Assembly (NCBI RefSeq): GCF_900230185.1
Contig: NZ_OCSR01000001.1
Coordinates: 4,278,001-4,342,000 of the forward strand
From: Burkholderia sp. OK233
Lineage (GTDB): Bacteria; Pseudomonadota; Gammaproteobacteria; Burkholderiales; Burkholderiaceae
Reading direction: 5' to 3'
DNA length: 64,000 nt
How positions within the stretch are numbered: position 1 is the first letter of the stretch; every line of letters begins with the position of its first letter. Shown piece after piece: positions 45,117-52,283 of this stretch. Under the pieces are notes generated by a model. That model saw only the letters and a list, made by a program, of their open reading frames with translations. It had not been told where the DNA came from and ran no database searches. A program made the translations under genes and the position numbers.

Positions 45117-45698
45117 TCAGAGTTCGATCCGGGTGCCGAGCAGCACGAGGAACTGACGCAGCCACTCAGGGTGAGCGGGCCATGCGGGGGCGGTGACGAA
45201 ATTGGCGTCGGTGATCGCCGCATCGACCGGAATGTCGGCGTACTCGCCGCCGGCCAGCTTCACTTCGGGTGCGCAGGCCGGGTAGGCGGAAATGCGCTTG
45301 CCGCGAATCACGTCGGCGGCAGCCAGCAGTTGCGCGGCGTGGCAGATCGCGGCGATCGGCTTGCCCGCTTCAGCGAACTGCCGCACGAGTTCGATCACCT
45401 TGTGGTTGAGTCGCAGATACTCCGGCGCGCGGCCGCCTGCAATCGCCAGCGCGTCGTATTGACGCGGATCGGCGTCCTCGAACGTTGCGTTGAGCGTGAA
45501 TTGATGGCCGGGTTTTTCGGTGTAGGTCTGGTCGCCTTCGAAATCATGAATCGCGGTCTTGATCTTGTCGCCCGCTTTCTTGTTTGGACAGACCGCGTCG
45601 ACTACGTGGCCGACCGCCTGCAGTGCCTGAAACGGCACCATCGTTTCGTAATCCTCGGCGAAGTCGCCGGTCAGGAACAGAATCTTCTTTGCTGCCAT
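45117..45698 (-). CDS. DJ-1/PfpI family protein
   Basis: This 193-residue protein is of the DJ-1/PfpI/YhbO superfamily. The nucleophile-elbow Cys119-His120 is in GKPIAAICHAAQLL and the acidic partner Glu16 is in GDFAEDYE. YDALAIAGGRAPEYLR and a C-terminal QFLVLLG are also family-typical. Members act as proteases, glyoxalases or deglycase-like stress proteins, and the activity of this one cannot be read off. A perfect AGGAGG ribosome site lies 6 bp before the ATG at 45698, so the longer upstream frame can be dismissed. Confidence 0.92.
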   Translation of the reverse strand: MAAKKILFLTGDFAEDYETMVPFQALQAVGHVVDAVCPNKKAGDKIKTAIHDFEGDQTYTEKPGHQFTLNATFEDADPRQYDALAIAGGRAPEYLRLNHKVIELVRQFAEAGKPIAAICHAAQLLAAADVIRGKRISAYPACAPEVKLAGGEYADIPVDAAITDANFVTAPAWPAHPEWLRQFLVLLGTRIEL

Positions 45699-45785
45699 CG
45701 CATGCCTCCTATTGATCAACGGAACACATCGAACGCTCAGGCAGTCTACTCCAACACGTTTGACAGAACCGCGACGGAGTATGCA

Positions 45786-45975
45786 ATGAAGCATTTCGAA
45801 TGGCGCGCGCTGCCAGCAGACGACACGGCGGCGCTGGCGCAATTGTTTCGAGCCTCGGTCGCGCAGCTTCGAGTCCGCAGGCTTCCAGATGCTCGCCGAG
45901 GAGACCGTGCTGCGCAACGGCGTATCATTGGGCCGTTTTCGCATGCGGAAGCCGCTCGATGCGGCTCACACTTAA
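45786..45975 (+). pseudogene. GNAT acetyltransferase remnant, internally deleted and frameshifted
   Basis: ATG at 45786 opens a peptide resembling a GNAT N-terminus (MKHFEWRALPADDTAALAQL then FRASVAQL). From 45868 a different frame encodes a typical GNAT C-terminus (FESAGFQMLAEETVLRNGV, then SLGRFRMRKPL), ending at the TAA at 45973-45975. The roughly 100-residue acetyl-CoA-binding middle is missing, so the gene is not functional. The likeness to YafP-type acetyltransferases is by eye. Confidence 0.6.
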
Positions 45976-45977
45976 AT

Positions 45978-46451
45978 ATGACTTTATCCATTCGTTCGCC
46001 GTTGTTGCGCCGCGTCGCGGTTGTCGCCCTCGTGTTCGGCGGCCTGACGGCTTGTCAGAAGAACGACGCGTCGGCACAGGTCGCCGGCAAGCTCAACGAT
46101 GCGGCGCAAGCTGCCGGTCAGAAGCTCGATCAGGCGGCCAGCTACGTCGGCCAGCAGGTCGATGCGACCAAGGCCGCCGCGCAGCAGAACCTCTCGTCGG
46201 CGTCCGCGCCGTCGATCACGATCGATCCGGCCTCGCTGGCATCGAGCGCGCAAGCCAACCTGCAAGGCGCGGCAAGTGCGACCAATGTACAACTCGGCAA
46301 GGCGGCGGCGCTGACCGGGCAGGGCCTCGAGACGGCGGGGCGCAAGCTGCAGGAATGGTCGGCGCAAAGTTCGGCGTCGGCGGCGGGTGTTTCGGCTTCG
46401 GCGTCGACATCGAGCGATTCCAGCGATGCGCAAAAGCAGATGGACAAGTGA
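45978..46451 (+). CDS. Small Ala/Ser-rich lipoprotein
   Basis: This 157-residue predicted lipoprotein has a signal with a basic n-region (RSPLLRR), a hydrophobic stretch and lipobox GGLTAC (Cys near residue 26). The mature part is low in complexity and helical: repeated QAAGQKLDQAA, YVGQQVDATKAAAQQ and GQGLETAGRKLQEW units, then an Ala/Ser-rich tail. This resembles the entericidin/KGG- or LEA-like stress lipoproteins in composition only. Its ATG lies 2 bp past the stop of the acetyltransferase remnant. Function unknown. Confidence 0.75.
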   Translation: MTLSIRSPLLRRVAVVALVFGGLTACQKNDASAQVAGKLNDAAQAAGQKLDQAASYVGQQVDATKAAAQQNLSSASAPSITIDPASLASSAQANLQGAASATNVQLGKAAALTGQGLETAGRKLQEWSAQSSASAAGVSASASTSSDSSDAQKQMDK

Positions 46452-46504
46452 GATCGCGGCCGGGGCGTCCGTCCGTTTGTTCGTGCATTTGACAGCCGGA
46501 TTAA

Positions 46505-46525
46505 ATGTAATTACTATGGTTACAT
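46505..46525. promoter_or_regulatory. Rrf2-type operator 1 (ATGTAA-N9-TTACAT)
   Basis: A perfect 6-bp inverted repeat about 26 bp before the regulator start. The same TGTAA-N9-TTACA core recurs at 47131-47149 ahead of the next gene, which supports autoregulation by the Rrf2 protein. Confidence 0.65.
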
Positions 46526-46550
46526 ATTGTCGTCGCCGGGCAGGGTTGCT

Positions 46551-47006
46551 GTGAATACGAGTAGCCGGTTTGCATTTGCAGTGCATGTGCTCGCGCTGCT
46601 GTCGTTGCAGGAGGGCTTGCCACTCTCGTCAGAGATGATCGCGGGCAGCGTGAATACGAATCCTGCGTTGATCCGGCGTTTGCTGAGCATGCTGGCCGAT
46701 GCGGGCCTCACGACCTCGCAACTCGGCGCGGGCGGCGGCGCGCTGCTCGCCAGGGCACCTGAAGAGATCACCTTGCTTCAGGTGTATCGCGCGGTAGACG
46801 ACGCGCAATTGTTCGCCATGCATCGCGAGGAGCCGAATCCGGCGTGCATGGTGGGGCGGCATATCCAGGTCGTGCTGCGCGGCATTATTGACGAAGCGCA
46901 GCGGGCCATGGAAGCATCGCTCGGCGCCCGCACGCTGGCAGACGCGACTGCCGACCTGATGCGCGCTGAACGGGCGCTAGAACGCAAGAGGCGTTCGCAT
47001 GGGTGA
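46551..47006 (+). CDS. Rrf2-family transcriptional regulator (YwnA-like)
   Basis: This 151-residue regulator has a winged-helix N-terminus: SSRFAFAVHVLALLSLQEGLPLSSEMIAGSVNTNPALIRRLLSMLADAGL. The basic wing is QLGAGGGALLARAPEEITLLQVYRAVDD. The cluster Cys residues of IscR/NsrR are absent; a single Cys occurs in PNPACMVGRHI. A YwnA-type sensor without an iron-sulfur cluster is therefore more likely. GTG at 46551 with a CAGGG ribosome site is preferred over the TTG at 46527. It is followed by a terminator and then by an NAD(P)-binding reductase gene with the same operator. Confidence 0.9.
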   Translation: MNTSSRFAFAVHVLALLSLQEGLPLSSEMIAGSVNTNPALIRRLLSMLADAGLTTSQLGAGGGALLARAPEEITLLQVYRAVDDAQLFAMHREEPNPACMVGRHIQVVLRGIIDEAQRAMEASLGARTLADATADLMRAERALERKRRSHG

Positions 47007-47097
47007 TGCGGCAACGAGGGCGACAGAGACGGTAGCAATAAGGCGGTATCGAAGGGCGCGCACGGTGTAACTGGAACCTGCGCACCTGAGAACGGAC

Positions 47098-47120
47098 GGG
47101 GGCTTATGCCCCTCTTTTTT
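47098..47120 (+). terminator. Rho-independent terminator after the Rrf2 gene
   Basis: A GGGGC-TTAT-GCCCC stem-loop (47099-47112) is followed by TCTTTTTT (47113-47120), a classical intrinsic terminator about 95 bp past the stop codon. It separates the regulator transcript from the reductase transcript. Confidence 0.85.
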
Positions 47121-47130
47121 CCACTTGATA

Positions 47131-47149
47131 TGTAATCAATCCAGTTACA
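47131..47149. promoter_or_regulatory. Rrf2-type operator 2 (TGTAA-N9-TTACA)
   Basis: This inverted repeat lies 27 bp before the reductase ATG, with the same arms and spacing as the site upstream of the Rrf2 gene. Identical architecture at two neighbouring promoters points to one regulator controlling both. Confidence 0.65.
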
Positions 47150-47175
47150 GATAAGCTAATCACAGGAGCATTGAA

Positions 47176-47823
47176 ATGAGCAAACAGTTGAAGATCGCGT
47201 TGTTCGGCGCCACCGGCACGATTGGTTCGCGGATCGCCGCGGAAGCTGCTCGCCGCGGGCATCAGGTGACGGCGCTGGCGCGCAATCCGGCGCGCGTGCC
47301 GACGGATGTGGCAAATCTCAAAGCCGAGCAGGCCGATCTGCTCGACGCCGCGAGCGTCGGCGCCGCGGTGCGTGGTCACGACGTGGTGGCGAGCGCCTAT
47401 GCGCCGCCGCATGACGATCCCGCGGCGGTGTCCAAGGCGACCCATGCGCTCGTCGACGGCGTGCGCGCGGCGGGCTTGAAGCGCCTCGTGGTGGTGGGCG
47501 GCGCGGGTTCGCTCGAAGTGGCGCCAGGCAAGCAGCTGGTCGACACGGACGGTTTTCCGGACGCTTACAAAGCGGTCGCGCTGGCCCACCGCGATGCATT
47601 CAATTACTACCGCGGCATCACCGACCTCGACTGGACGTTCTTCGCGCCGGCCGCGCTGATCGCCCCGGGCGAACGCACCGGCACGTTCCGCACGGGCGCG
47701 AACACGCTTCTGGCCGACGCCGAGGGCAATAGCCGCATTTCGGCGGAAGACTATGCGATCGCCTTTGTCGACGAATTGGAGCAGGGCCGTTTCGTCCGTC
47801 AGATCGCGACGGTGGCTTATTGA
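47176..47823 (+). CDS. NAD(P)-binding reductase, YwnB/NmrA-like SDR
   Basis: This 215-residue atypical short-chain dehydrogenase has a cofactor-binding N-terminus (KIALFGATGTIGSRIAAEAARRGHQVTALARNP). It has no classical Tyr-x3-Lys catalytic pair in the usual place, which fits the NmrA/YwnB group of NAD(P)H-sensing or quinone/flavin-reductase-like proteins. Later segments are LKRLVVVGGAGSLEV and LDWTFFAPAALI. In Bacillus subtilis ywnA (Rrf2) and ywnB are neighbours, and the same pairing occurs here with a shared operator. The physiological substrate is unknown. An ACAGGAG ribosome site precedes the ATG. Confidence 0.9.
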   Translation: MSKQLKIALFGATGTIGSRIAAEAARRGHQVTALARNPARVPTDVANLKAEQADLLDAASVGAAVRGHDVVASAYAPPHDDPAAVSKATHALVDGVRAAGLKRLVVVGGAGSLEVAPGKQLVDTDGFPDAYKAVALAHRDAFNYYRGITDLDWTFFAPAALIAPGERTGTFRTGANTLLADAEGNSRISAEDYAIAFVDELEQGRFVRQIATVAY

Positions 47824-48023
47824 GCCTTGACGGAGCGCGGGGTCGCGCGCGGCCCCTGTCGCGCCTCGTCCGTTACGTGCGCCCTGGCGGCGGTTCGAGG
47901 GGATGAAGGCAGCCCGCCGTTCCTCGAACTTGCGCAAGCGTCCTAACAATCGGTTACGCATGTTCAGGCGCTGGTGGTGCAACTGCGGCTACACTGGCGT
48001 CTCCCGTTTTCTTACGGATCGCC

Positions 48024-50633
48024 ATGCAGTCATGCCCATTGCGGCGTGAGTCCGGGGCCGCGCCGTCTAACGGCGGGCAACTGGCGACTCGCGCCGTCTT
48101 TCATTTTCATTTCAGCCATATCGGACGCGGCATTCGCGCTCACGTCGCGGCGTGCTTCGGCGCGTGGGCGGCCACGGTCTGCCTCGCTCTGATCCTCTGC
48201 ATCGGATGGATGCCTGCCACGGTCCAGGCCGCCGGCGCCGCCACGCCGGTCATCCCGGCCTTGCAGAGTCTGATCAATAGCGCGACGGCAACGCCTGCGT
48301 CTGCTGCCTCGGGCGCCTCGGCCGCGGAAGCGGCCTCCGCGCCGTCGCCCGCGAGCCAGGCGGAACTGGCGCGCTCACTCGACAGCGTGATCGCCACGCT
48401 CGACAACGACAAGCAGCGCACCGCGCTCGTCGCTCAGCTCAAAAAGCTGCGTGACGTGTCGCAAAACGTTGCGCCACCCGCACCCGCGTCCGCCCAAACG
48501 AGTGCTGGCTTGCTCGGCGCGATCGCGTCGGGCATCGCGTCATTCGAATCCAATGTGCATCAGGGCCGCACGCCGGTGCGCTATTGGGGCGGGCGCTTCA
48601 ACGCGGCCGGCAACGAGCTCTACACGATCATTTCAGGCCAGGGGCAAGAGAGCTTCGGGCGCATCGTCTTCTCGATGATTGCCATGCTGGCCGGCTGGGG
48701 CGCGTGCGCCGGCGCGCTGATTTACGTGCAGCACCGGCTATACCGGCGCTTCGGTATCGTCATGGGGCTCAAACCGAATCCCACCACGCGCGAGCTGCTG
48801 ATTTTCGCGCTGCGCCGCGTCGGCCCGTGGATCATCGGCTTTCTCGCCGCATTGCTGTTTGTGCGCGCGATGCCCGATGCGCTCGGCCGCACGCTCGGCC
48901 TGGTGGTCGCCTATGCGATCGTTGCGGGTGCGGTGTTCTCGGCGATCTGTCTGATCATGTTTTCGCTGTTCGGCTCAGGGCATCGGCGGGTTGCGGTGCA
49001 CCTGCTGATCGAACACGCGCGGCGCGTGCTGTTCGTGGTGGGCATATGCGCCGCCCTCGGCGATGCGGCGGTCAACTATGACGTCGAGCATCAGCTCGGA
49101 CCGAATCTCGCCGCGCTGATTTCGACAGCCGCCAACATGACGGCCGCCGTACTCACCGGCTATTTCGCGCTGGCATTCCGCCGGCCGGTCGCGCATCTGA
49201 TTCGCAACCGGCCTTACGAGCAGCGCCACGATCACAGGGCCGCGACCGACGCTTTCGACGTGCTCGCCGCGCTCTGGCACATACCGGTGCTGGTGCTCGC
49301 CGCCGCGTCGGTGGTGGCCACGCTCGGCGGCTCGGGCTCGAGCGAAAACGTGCTGCAGATTTCGGTGGTCACCGCACTGTTGCTGGTGCTCGCATTTTTC
49401 CTGTCAGCCATCGTGCTGCGTATGACGCGCCCGCGAAGCCACCGCGCGCGGCGCCGCTCGCCTTATCTGTCGCGCTTGCTGCGCTTTTGCGGCACGCTGC
49501 TGACGCTGTTCATCTGGCTGTTCTTCTTCGAACTGGCGGCACGTTTATGGGGCGTGTCACTCGCGGAAGTCGTGGAGAAAAACGTGGCGGCGCGCGGGAT
49601 TGCGCACGCGGTGACCGCGATCATTGCGACGGTGTTCATTTCATGGCTGCTATGGATTCTGGTCGACACGGCGATTACCGAAGCCCTCAATCCGGGTGGT
49701 CCGCGCAACAAGTCGCGCAATCCGAGCATGCGGGCGCGCACGATGCTGCCGCTGCTGCGCAACGTGCTGCTGGTGACGATCATGACGATTGCCGGCATCG
49801 TCACCGCGGCGAACCTGGGCATCAATGTGACGCCGCTCCTGGCCGGCGCCGGTGTGATCGGTCTCGCGATCGGTTTCGGCGCGCAGTCGCTCGTGACCGA
49901 CCTGATCACGGGGCTGTTCATCATCATCGAAGATACGATTTCGGTCGGCGACTGGATCGACGTGGACGGCGGCCACGCGGGCACCGTCGAGCATCTGTCG
50001 ATCCGCACCGTCCGCCTGCGCGACGGGCAAGGCGCGATTCACGCAATTCCGTTCTCGCAGATCAAGATCGTCAAGAACCTGTCGCGCGACTTTGCCTATG
50101 CGGTGTTCGAAGTGCGCATGTCGTTCTCGACCGATGTCGATCAGATCACGCAACTGATTCGCGAAGTCGGCGCCGATCTGATGGCCGACTTCCGCTACCG
50201 GCGCGAAATGCTCGGCCCGATCGAGGTGTGGGGGCTCGACCGTTTTGATCCGAACTGGATGGTCGTGAAAGGACAGATCAAGACTCGGCCGTTGCAGCAA
50301 TGGAGCGTGGCGCGCGCCTTCAATCTGAGGCTCAAACGCAAGATGGACGAAGCCGGCATCGAGATTCCGGTGCCGCAGATGCGTGTGTACACGTCGTCGA
50401 AGGATAGCGAAGGACAGCCTTTGCCGGACGATGAACTGCCGGAAGTTGGCCCGCATGGGCACGGGCACGCGCATGCGGAGACGGCGGGGGCTTCGACGCG
50501 GACCGCGCACGCTGCGATGGCGGTGGCGCGCGATGTGTCGCACGAACCGCGTCCGGCGGCGCCGCCGACCGGGCAGACCGCGCCGATTCCGCCGCAGATT
50601 CCAACGGCCGGGGAAGCGGGCGGGAAAAGCTGA
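48024..50633 (+). CDS. Large MscS-family mechanosensitive channel
   Basis: This 869-residue protein is much longer than E. coli MscS (about 286) and resembles the YbiO/MscK-like class. An N-terminal signal-like helix and an Ala/Ser/Pro-rich periplasmic region (to about residue 200) are followed by many membrane helices. The pore helix and channel core (about 597-625, LGINVTPLLAGAGVIGLAIGFGAQ), the beta domain (FIIIEDTISVGDWIDV) and the alpha-beta cytoplasmic domain end near residue 790. The final roughly 80 residues are disordered and contain a His-rich stretch (PHGHGHAHAE). It should act as an osmotic safety valve. The ATG at 48024 is the first in frame; later starts are possible. Confidence 0.9.
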   Translation: MQSCPLRRESGAAPSNGGQLATRAVFHFHFSHIGRGIRAHVAACFGAWAATVCLALILCIGWMPATVQAAGAATPVIPALQSLINSATATPASAASGASAAEAASAPSPASQAELARSLDSVIATLDNDKQRTALVAQLKKLRDVSQNVAPPAPASAQTSAGLLGAIASGIASFESNVHQGRTPVRYWGGRFNAAGNELYTIISGQGQESFGRIVFSMIAMLAGWGACAGALIYVQHRLYRRFGIVMGLKPNPTTRELLIFALRRVGPWIIGFLAALLFVRAMPDALGRTLGLVVAYAIVAGAVFSAICLIMFSLFGSGHRRVAVHLLIEHARRVLFVVGICAALGDAAVNYDVEHQLGPNLAALISTAANMTAAVLTGYFALAFRRPVAHLIRNRPYEQRHDHRAATDAFDVLAALWHIPVLVLAAASVVATLGGSGSSENVLQISVVTALLLVLAFFLSAIVLRMTRPRSHRARRRSPYLSRLLRFCGTLLTLFIWLFFFELAARLWGVSLAEVVEKNVAARGIAHAVTAIIATVFISWLLWILVDTAITEALNPGGPRNKSRNPSMRARTMLPLLRNVLLVTIMTIAGIVTAANLGINVTPLLAGAGVIGLAIGFGAQSLVTDLITGLFIIIEDTISVGDWIDVDGGHAGTVEHLSIRTVRLRDGQGAIHAIPFSQIKIVKNLSRDFAYAVFEVRMSFSTDVDQITQLIREVGADLMADFRYRREMLGPIEVWGLDRFDPNWMVVKGQIKTRPLQQWSVARAFNLRLKRKMDEAGIEIPVPQMRVYTSSKDSEGQPLPDDELPEVGPHGHGHAHAETAGASTRTAHAAMAVARDVSHEPRPAAPPTGQTAPIPPQIPTAGEAGGKS

Positions 50634-50698
50634 TTGTGCTGGATGCGAGGCGAGCAAACCCTGGCGCGGTCTGCGTCTTTACGCAGGAGCTACTGGTT

Positions 50699-51343
50699 TC
50701 AGACGAGCGCCGGTGCGTCGGCTGCGCGCACGATGTCGTTGACGTGCGTGGCGATCCGCGCGCCCGCGACACCGTAGATATGCAGCGAGACGGCGGGCGC
50801 GTCGCTGCGATTGCCCAGGCGATGAATGCCGCCCCTGCCGCCGCGTACAAACGACACGGCTCCGGTATGGCGCGCTTGGGTACGCGTGGCGCTTGCGCAG
50901 TGCTGTGCGCCATTCCATTCGAAGACCGTTTCGCTCAGCGTGCCGTCGAGCACCGCGTAGGCGCACCACGTGTGGTGTGCATGCACCGGGCTTGCCTGGT
51001 GCGGCAGCCACACCAGCGCGGCGATCGCATAGCGGCCGTGCGGATCGGCGGCCAGCAGATGACGCCGGTAATTGTCAGCGGAGCCTTCTCGTTGCGCCGA
51101 GGTGAGCAAATCGGGATTCGCCGCGGCTTCGGCCAGCGCGATGCGCATGCTGCGCGCGAAGAAGGTCGAATCCGACGGTTCGGGAAATTTCGCGCAGGCT
51201 TCGAACATGGCGTCGAGTGCTCCGCACAGGTTCACGAGCGGCGCGGTGTGGTGCGCGCGCGAGGGCGTTTCATTCGCTTCGGCAAACTGGGCGGCGTGGG
51301 CGGAGGAACGGGCGACGGGTGTTGAACGGATGTTTTGGCTCAT
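50699..51343 (-). CDS. Cysteine dioxygenase-family thiol dioxygenase
   Basis: This 214-residue cupin of the CDO type I / mercaptopropionate dioxygenase family has the Fe-binding histidines His121 and His123 in SPVHAHHTWCAYAVLDG and His174 in GGIHRLGN. SLHIYGV near residue 187 holds the conserved Tyr190. It would convert a thiol such as cysteine to its sulfinic acid with O2. The start at 51343 gives MSQNIRS; the longer frame upstream enters the control region. It is divergent from an Lrp/AsnC regulator, its likely controller, with 138 bp between starts. Cysteine versus other thiols cannot be decided by eye. Confidence 0.87.
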   Translation of the reverse strand: MSQNIRSTPVARSSAHAAQFAEANETPSRAHHTAPLVNLCGALDAMFEACAKFPEPSDSTFFARSMRIALAEAAANPDLLTSAQREGSADNYRRHLLAADPHGRYAIAALVWLPHQASPVHAHHTWCAYAVLDGTLSETVFEWNGAQHCASATRTQARHTGAVSFVRGGRGGIHRLGNRSDAPAVSLHIYGVAGARIATHVNDIVRAADAPALV

Positions 51344-51428
51344 GATCGCGGCGCAGCGGCATGGCTGCTTATCGGCTATTTTTGGATAGACATATTTATA
51401 CCGGTTTGCCCGGAGAAAGAGTTTCCAT

Positions 51429-51471
51429 ATAATTCCCCATGGAGTCTTAAAAGTAGAATAATTTCCTATGG
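51429..51471. promoter_or_regulatory. Direct repeat between dioxygenase and Lrp genes
   Basis: ATAATTCCCCATGG (51429-51442) and ATAATTTCCTATGG (51458-51471) match at 12 of 14 positions and start 29 bp apart. They lie in the AT-rich divergent region, immediately before the Lrp start. Phased AT-rich repeats suit Lrp-type binding; the assignment is positional. Confidence 0.45.
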
Positions 51472-51481
51472 GGGTGTGACG

Positions 51482-51964
51482 ATGGGAATGGATATCATCG
51501 ATCGGAAGCTGCTCGAGCTGCTGCAGGAAGACGCAACCATGCCGATCGCCGAGCTGGCGCAGCGCGTGAATCTGTCGCAAACGCCGTGCTGGAAGCGGCT
51601 GCAGCGCCTGAAAGAGACGGGCGTGATTCGCGCTCAGGTGGCGCTGTGCGATGCGCGCAAGTTAGGCGTGGGTACGACCGTGTTCGTCGCGGTGCGCACT
51701 AATCAGCATACCGAGGCCTGGGCGCAGACCTTTACGCGCGCGGTGCGGGAGATCCCGGAGGTGGTGGAGGTGTACCGGATGAGCGGCGAAACCGATTACC
51801 TGCTGCGCGTGGTGGTGTCCGATATCGACGACTACGATCGCGTCTACAAGCTGTTGATCGCGGCTGTGCCGCTGTATGACGTGAGTTCGAGTTTCGCGAT
51901 GGAACAGATCAAGTATTCGACGGCGCTGCCGGTGCGGCCCTCGGCGGTGGTGGACGGGCGCTGA
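51482..51964 (+). CDS. Lrp/AsnC-family transcriptional regulator
   Basis: This 160-residue regulator has an N-terminal helix-turn-helix (DIIDRKLLELLQEDATMPIAELAQRVNLSQTPCWKRLQRLKETGVI). A C-terminal RAM ligand-binding domain follows (VPEVVEVYRMSGETDYLLRVVV-type core). The ATG at 51482 fits the family N-terminus; the in-frame ATG at 51488 is equally possible. It is divergent from the thiol dioxygenase gene. Lrp-type regulators of cysteine catabolism (CuyR/DecR-like) are known, so cysteine sensing is plausible (inference). Confidence 0.92.
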   Translation: MGMDIIDRKLLELLQEDATMPIAELAQRVNLSQTPCWKRLQRLKETGVIRAQVALCDARKLGVGTTVFVAVRTNQHTEAWAQTFTRAVREIPEVVEVYRMSGETDYLLRVVVSDIDDYDRVYKLLIAAVPLYDVSSSFAMEQIKYSTALPVRPSAVVDGR

Positions 51965-52050
51965 CTGCAAGCCGTGTGCAAGCTCAGTGAGCGTAGAATG
52001 CCGCCTTCCCAGACACTATCCGCGACTGCCTCGCGAACCGAGCCCGCCTC

Positions 52051-52269
52051 ATGAACAAACCGCCGCGCAAGAAGAACCCGACCTTTGGCATTGCTGTTTT
52101 CATTGTGGTCGCGGTACTGCTGGTGATCGCCACGCTCTTCTATAACGCCATTACGGAAAAGCGCGATTTCGATCGCCAGAACGCGCCGGCGCCGACGATT
52201 TCATCGGACGCGAGGGCGGCGGCTGCTGCGGCTACCGCAGCGAAGCCCGCAAGCGGCGCCGCACAATAA
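52051..52269 (+). CDS. Small single-helix membrane protein
   Basis: This is a 72-residue hypothetical protein. A basic N-terminus (NKPPRKKNP) precedes one transmembrane helix (residues about 12-31, IAVFIVVAVLLVIATLFY). An Ala-rich polar tail ends near the FUSC gene, which converges with a 14-bp gap. I see no known domain. The topology would be N-in with the tail outside. Confidence 0.65.
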   Translation: MNKPPRKKNPTFGIAVFIVVAVLLVIATLFYNAITEKRDFDRQNAPAPTISSDARAAAAAATAAKPASGAAQ

Positions 52270-52283
52270 GACGACCCGAGGTT

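Noticed and set aside
45171..45977. Long + strand frame leading into the small lipoprotein gene.
   Set aside because: The 5' part is antisense to the DJ-1/PfpI gene, and the lipoprotein signal begins at 45978.
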